Position numbers and translations under genes: made by a program
Notes under the pieces: model-generated
Database searches by the model: none
Seen by the model: the letters and a program-made list of their open reading frames with translations, nothing else
What the model was told of the DNA's origin: nothing
Shown here: positions 6,616 through 12,283 of the stretch, in pieces
Numbering within the stretch: position 1 is the stretch's first letter
Layout of the letters: each line of letters opens with the position of its first letter
Source: Candidatus Accumulibacter sp. UBA704
Lineage (GTDB): Bacteria; Pseudomonadota; Gammaproteobacteria; Burkholderiales; Rhodocyclaceae
NCBI GenBank assembly: GCA_002304785.1
Contig: DBMG01000141.1
Coordinates: forward strand, 1-12,283
Direction of reading: 5' to 3'
Length of the DNA: 12,283 bases

Positions 6616-7287
6616 ATGATCGACTTCACCCCCGACGGTTTCGGCATCCCGGTTTCGATCCCGTCCGAGCACGGACTGCTGTACGGTGAACTCGCCCTGC
6701 TTCCCGACTCGCCGGGGATCATCGTGCTGGCACACGCCGCCATGGCGCTAGACCACAAGGACAAACTGCTGGCCGGACAATTCCGGCGCGCCGGCCTGTC
6801 AACTTTGAGCGTCGACCTACTGGCGCATCAGGAAGAACAGTTTCCCGACGTACATAACAATGTTCCGTTACTGGCCAAGCGACTGATCGATTTCCTCGGC
6901 ATGCTCAAGAACCGCGTAGCCATGGGTGAACTGAGGGAACAACCAGTCGGCCTGTTCGCCACCAACGCCACCTCGCCCGTAGTCATTCGCGTTGCCGCCC
7001 TGCGCGACCACGACATTGCCGCGATCGTCTGCCGCGGCGGCCTGATCGACCTCGCCGGAGTGCTTTACCTGCGCTCGCTCGAATCACCGCTGCTCCTGCT
7101 GGCCGAAGAAACCGCCACCCAGCACATCGCCAGCAACCGCCGCGCGCTGCAGGAAGTCTCCTGCCGAAAGGAACTCAAGGTAATTCCGGAAATCGGCGTC
7201 GACTACGCGGTATCGGCGGGGCTCGTGATATGTCTGCACGAAGCGACGCGATGGTTTAACGAGAACTTCGGCAATACCGTCGGGTGA
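6616..7287 (+). CDS. Alpha/beta-hydrolase-fold protein with degenerate active site (probable pseudoenzyme)
   Basis: 223 aa, fourth gene of the cassette, 4 nt after amrS. The pattern follows the dienelactone-hydrolase-like domain that is often fused to or found beside phosphoribosyltransferases: GELALLPDSPGIIVLAH (24-40), RAGLSTLSVDLL (58-69), IAAIVCRGGLIDLAG (134-148), NRRAL (174-178). The catalytic parts differ. The nucleophile elbow, usually G-x-S-x-G, reads ATNAT (115-119) with Asn117 where Ser is expected. The acid-loop G-x-D region reads AEETATQH (163-170). The conserved His near the C terminus is replaced (PEIGVDY, 191-197, Val at the expected place). The oxyanion HG is HA (40-41). No signal peptide or membrane segment, so cytosolic. 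I chose ATG 6616, with weak GAAGA 7 nt upstream; a TTG at 6571 would overlap amrS. Function unknown; a scaffold or binding role is inference. Confidence 0.8.
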   Translation: MIDFTPDGFGIPVSIPSEHGLLYGELALLPDSPGIIVLAHAAMALDHKDKLLAGQFRRAGLSTLSVDLLAHQEEQFPDVHNNVPLLAKRLIDFLGMLKNRVAMGELREQPVGLFATNATSPVVIRVAALRDHDIAAIVCRGGLIDLAGVLYLRSLESPLLLLAEETATQHIASNRRALQEVSCRKELKVIPEIGVDYAVSAGLVICLHEATRWFNENFGNTVG

Positions 7288-7528
7288 ACGATGAAGCCAC
7301 TGTTCTTCATGCTTTGCGCAACGAAAGGGACTCTCGCTTGTTATCCTCGGCTCACCCCGACACCGGCCAGCCTCCCCCGAGAAACCCAGTAGTCCTGTTC
7401 CGGCCCGCGAGACCAAGGGGGAAGACTATAATTACCGGCTTTCCGCCACCCCCGCCCTGCAAGCCGTGTCAAGACGAACCGAAGTCATCAATGCGCACCC
7501 CCCCGACCAAGCGCACGCCGCACTCCCC
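7288..7528. other. Intergenic region before mfd, no convincing gene
   Basis: About 240 bp between the cassette and the chosen mfd start. It is C-rich and has runs such as CCCCCGAG and CCGCCACCCCCGCCC. A 6-bp hairpin ATGAAG/CTTCAT (7291-7296 with 7305-7310) follows the last cassette stop but has no T tract, so no terminator is evident. The only element that looks regulatory is the TATAAT at 7427. Short open frames here (for instance one starting near 7284, 82 codons, proline-rich) have no ribosome-binding site and look accidental. Confidence 0.6.
7427..7432 (+). promoter_or_regulatory. Candidate -10 box of mfd
   Basis: A perfect TATAAT in otherwise GC-rich sequence, about 100 bp before the mfd ATG. 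No recognisable -35 hexamer lies 16-18 bp upstream (the region is CCCGCG-like) and there is no TGn extension, so an activator or a different sigma factor might be needed, or the match is chance. The predicted transcript would start near 7439, upstream of both possible mfd start codons. Confidence 0.35.
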
Positions 7529-10932
<3,404 letters not shown>

Positions 10933-10936
<4 letters not shown>

Positions 10937-12030
10937 ACCATCCCGACAAGACCAACGTCGGAACGCCCGACATTGAAAACGTCAACGTTACCGATTTCGA
11001 CCCCATGCCCTCGCCAGAGGAAATCCATGCGCGCGTGCCGTTGTCGGAACAGGCCGCACGCACGGTCATGCAGGGCCGCGAAGCGCTGCGCAACATCCTG
11101 GATCGCAAGGATCCACGCCTGTTTGTCGTGGTCGGACCCTGCTCGATTCACGACCCGGCCGCCGGCCTCGATTACGCACGCCGCCTGAAGAAGCTTTCCG
11201 ACGAGTTGAACGACACCTTGCTGCTGGTCATGCGCGTCTATTTCGAGAAACCGCGCACCACCACCGGCTGGAAGGGTTTCATCAACGATCCGGACATGGA
11301 TGATTCGTTCAACGTGGCCAAGGGCATGGAACTGGCACGCGCCTTCCTGCGCGATGTCGCGGAACTCGGACTGCCCGCCGGTACCGAAGCGCTTGACCCG
11401 ATCTCGCCGCAATATCTCGGCGACCTGACCGCCTGGACGGCCATCGGCGCCCGTACCGCCGAATCGCAGACGCACCGGGAAATGTCCTCCGGCCTGTCCA
11501 CTCCGGTAGGTTTCAAGAACGGCACCAACGGGGACGTGGGTATCGCCATCAATGCCATCCTCTCCGCCTCGCGGCCGCACAGCTTCCTGGGTATCAACGG
11601 GGAAGGGAAAACCGCGATCGTGCGCACCAGCGGCAATCGTTATGGCCATCTGGTGCTGCGTGGCGGCGACGGCCGCCCGAACTATGACACCGTCAGCGTA
11701 CGCATGGCCGAGCAGGCATTGATCAAGGCCAGGCTCCCGGCCAATATCGTGGTCGACTGCTCGCATGCCAACAGCTACAAGGACCCGGATCTGCAACCTT
11801 TGGTGATGTCCGACGTGATCAACCAGATTCGCTACGGCAACCATTCGCTGGTCGGGACCATGATCGAATCCAACCTCGTTGCCGGCAACCAGCCGATCCC
11901 GCAGAACCTGGCGCTGCTGCGCTACGGTTGTTCGGTCACCGACGCCTGTGTCGACTGGGATACAACCGAATCCATGCTGCGCGAGGCGGCCAATGTGCTG
12001 CGCAACGTCCTGCCGACGCGGAAACAATGA
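10933..12030 (+). CDS. aroG: 3-deoxy-7-phosphoheptulonate (DAHP) synthase, class I (AroG/F/H family)
   Basis: First committed step of the shikimate pathway: PEP + erythrose 4-phosphate to DAHP, the entry to Phe, Tyr and Trp. 365 aa, type I-alpha, about 10 residues longer at the N terminus than E. coli AroG. Metal ligands are conserved: Cys70 in VVGPCSIHDP, His278 in DCSHANS, Glu312 in TMIESN, Asp337 in VTDACVDW (E. coli Cys61, His268, Glu302, Asp326). The substrate segment RVYFEKPRTTTGWKG (101-115), IGARTAESQTHRE (171-183) and PVGFKNGTNG (191-200) are intact. The feedback specificity (Phe, Tyr or Trp) cannot be settled by eye, so the symbol denotes the family rather than a Phe-sensitive isozyme. 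Its ATG overlaps the mfd stop (ATGA) and its own ribosome-binding site is weak (GAGG, about 11 nt upstream), so translation probably depends on mfd read-through. Confidence 0.95.
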
Positions 12031-12042
12031 ATTTGTTCAATC

Positions 12043-12048
12043 AAGGAG
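12043..12048 (+). promoter_or_regulatory. Ribosome-binding site for the DUF1015 gene
   Basis: AAGGAG, 8 nt before the ATG at 12057, within the 26-nt gap after aroG. It is the strongest such site in the mfd-aroG-DUF1015 run and fixes the start of the last gene. Confidence 0.75.
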
Positions 12049-12056
12049 AATCACGA

Positions 12057-12283
12057 ATGCCCGCCCTGATCCGCCCCTTCACTGCCCTTCGCCCGCGTCC
12101 CGAACATGCTGCCGCCGTCGCCGCGCCGCCCTACGACGTACTGTCCAGTGACGAAGCGCGCGTGCGCGCCGCCGGCAAGCCGTATTCGTTCCTGCACATT
12201 TCCAAGGCCGAGATCGACCTGCCGGAGGATGTCGACCACTACGCGCCGGAGGTCTATGCCAAATCGGCACAGAACCTGAAGAA
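12057..12283 (+). CDS. DUF1015 family protein (N-terminal part, cut by window edge)
   Basis: Only the first 75 codons are present; full members are about 400 aa. The N terminus MPALIRPFTALRPRPEHAAA, then VAAPPYDVLSSDEAR (21-35) and KPYSFLHISKAEIDLP (41-56), is the recognisable opening of the DUF1015 family, whose function I do not know. From memory, members often lie near serine-biosynthesis genes such as serA or serC, so one might expect one to the right; this window cannot show it. The gene follows aroG by 26 nt with a strong ribosome-binding site and no terminator between, so it is probably co-transcribed with mfd and aroG. Confidence 0.85.
   Translation, partial: MPALIRPFTALRPRPEHAAAVAAPPYDVLSSDEARVRAAGKPYSFLHISKAEIDLPEDVDHYAPEVYAKSAQNLK

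Noticed and set aside
5478..6764. 428-codon minus-strand frame opposite amrS
   Set aside because: Antisense shadow; no recognisable domain, and amrS on the plus strand is unambiguous.

Overview
This 12.3 kb window looks like chromosomal DNA of a GC-rich betaproteobacterium. The protein sequences resemble the Rhodocyclales (Azonexus/Dechloromonas/Propionivibrio-like) most, but this taxonomic call is recognition from memory, not a database result. The coding density is high. I see no insertion sequence, integrase, tRNA, rRNA, CRISPR array or other sign of a mobile island.

Left part, minus strand (1-4060). Reading leftwards, ispD and ispF (two steps of the MEP isoprenoid pathway) overlap by ATGA. 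A gap of about 213 bp follows, then ppdK (pyruvate phosphate dikinase), whose last residues run off the left edge. The gap holds a hairpin at the ispF stop codon, a good extended -10 promoter for ppdK, and a second hairpin followed by a long T tract inside the presumed ppdK leader. That second element could be an attenuator or a misplaced-looking terminator.

Middle part, plus strand (4149-7287). Divergent from ispD there is a tight four-gene cassette behind a recognisable promoter: amrB (MEMO1-like), amrA (AMMECR1-like), amrS (radical SAM enzyme) and an alpha/beta-hydrolase-fold protein. The first three form the 'AmmeMemoRadiSam' system, a conserved trio of unknown function. The fourth protein keeps the overall pattern of the dienelactone-hydrolase-like family but appears to have lost its Ser-Asp-His triad, so it is probably a pseudoenzyme. 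This cassette is the most interesting part of the window.

Right part, plus strand (7288-12283). After about 240 bp without a convincing gene come mfd (transcription-repair coupling factor), aroG (DAHP synthase, overlapping mfd by ATGA), and the start of a DUF1015-family gene cut by the right edge. These three probably form one transcription unit. In many betaproteobacteria, as I recall, mfd and ispD-ispF are direct divergent neighbours; here the Amr cassette lies between them.
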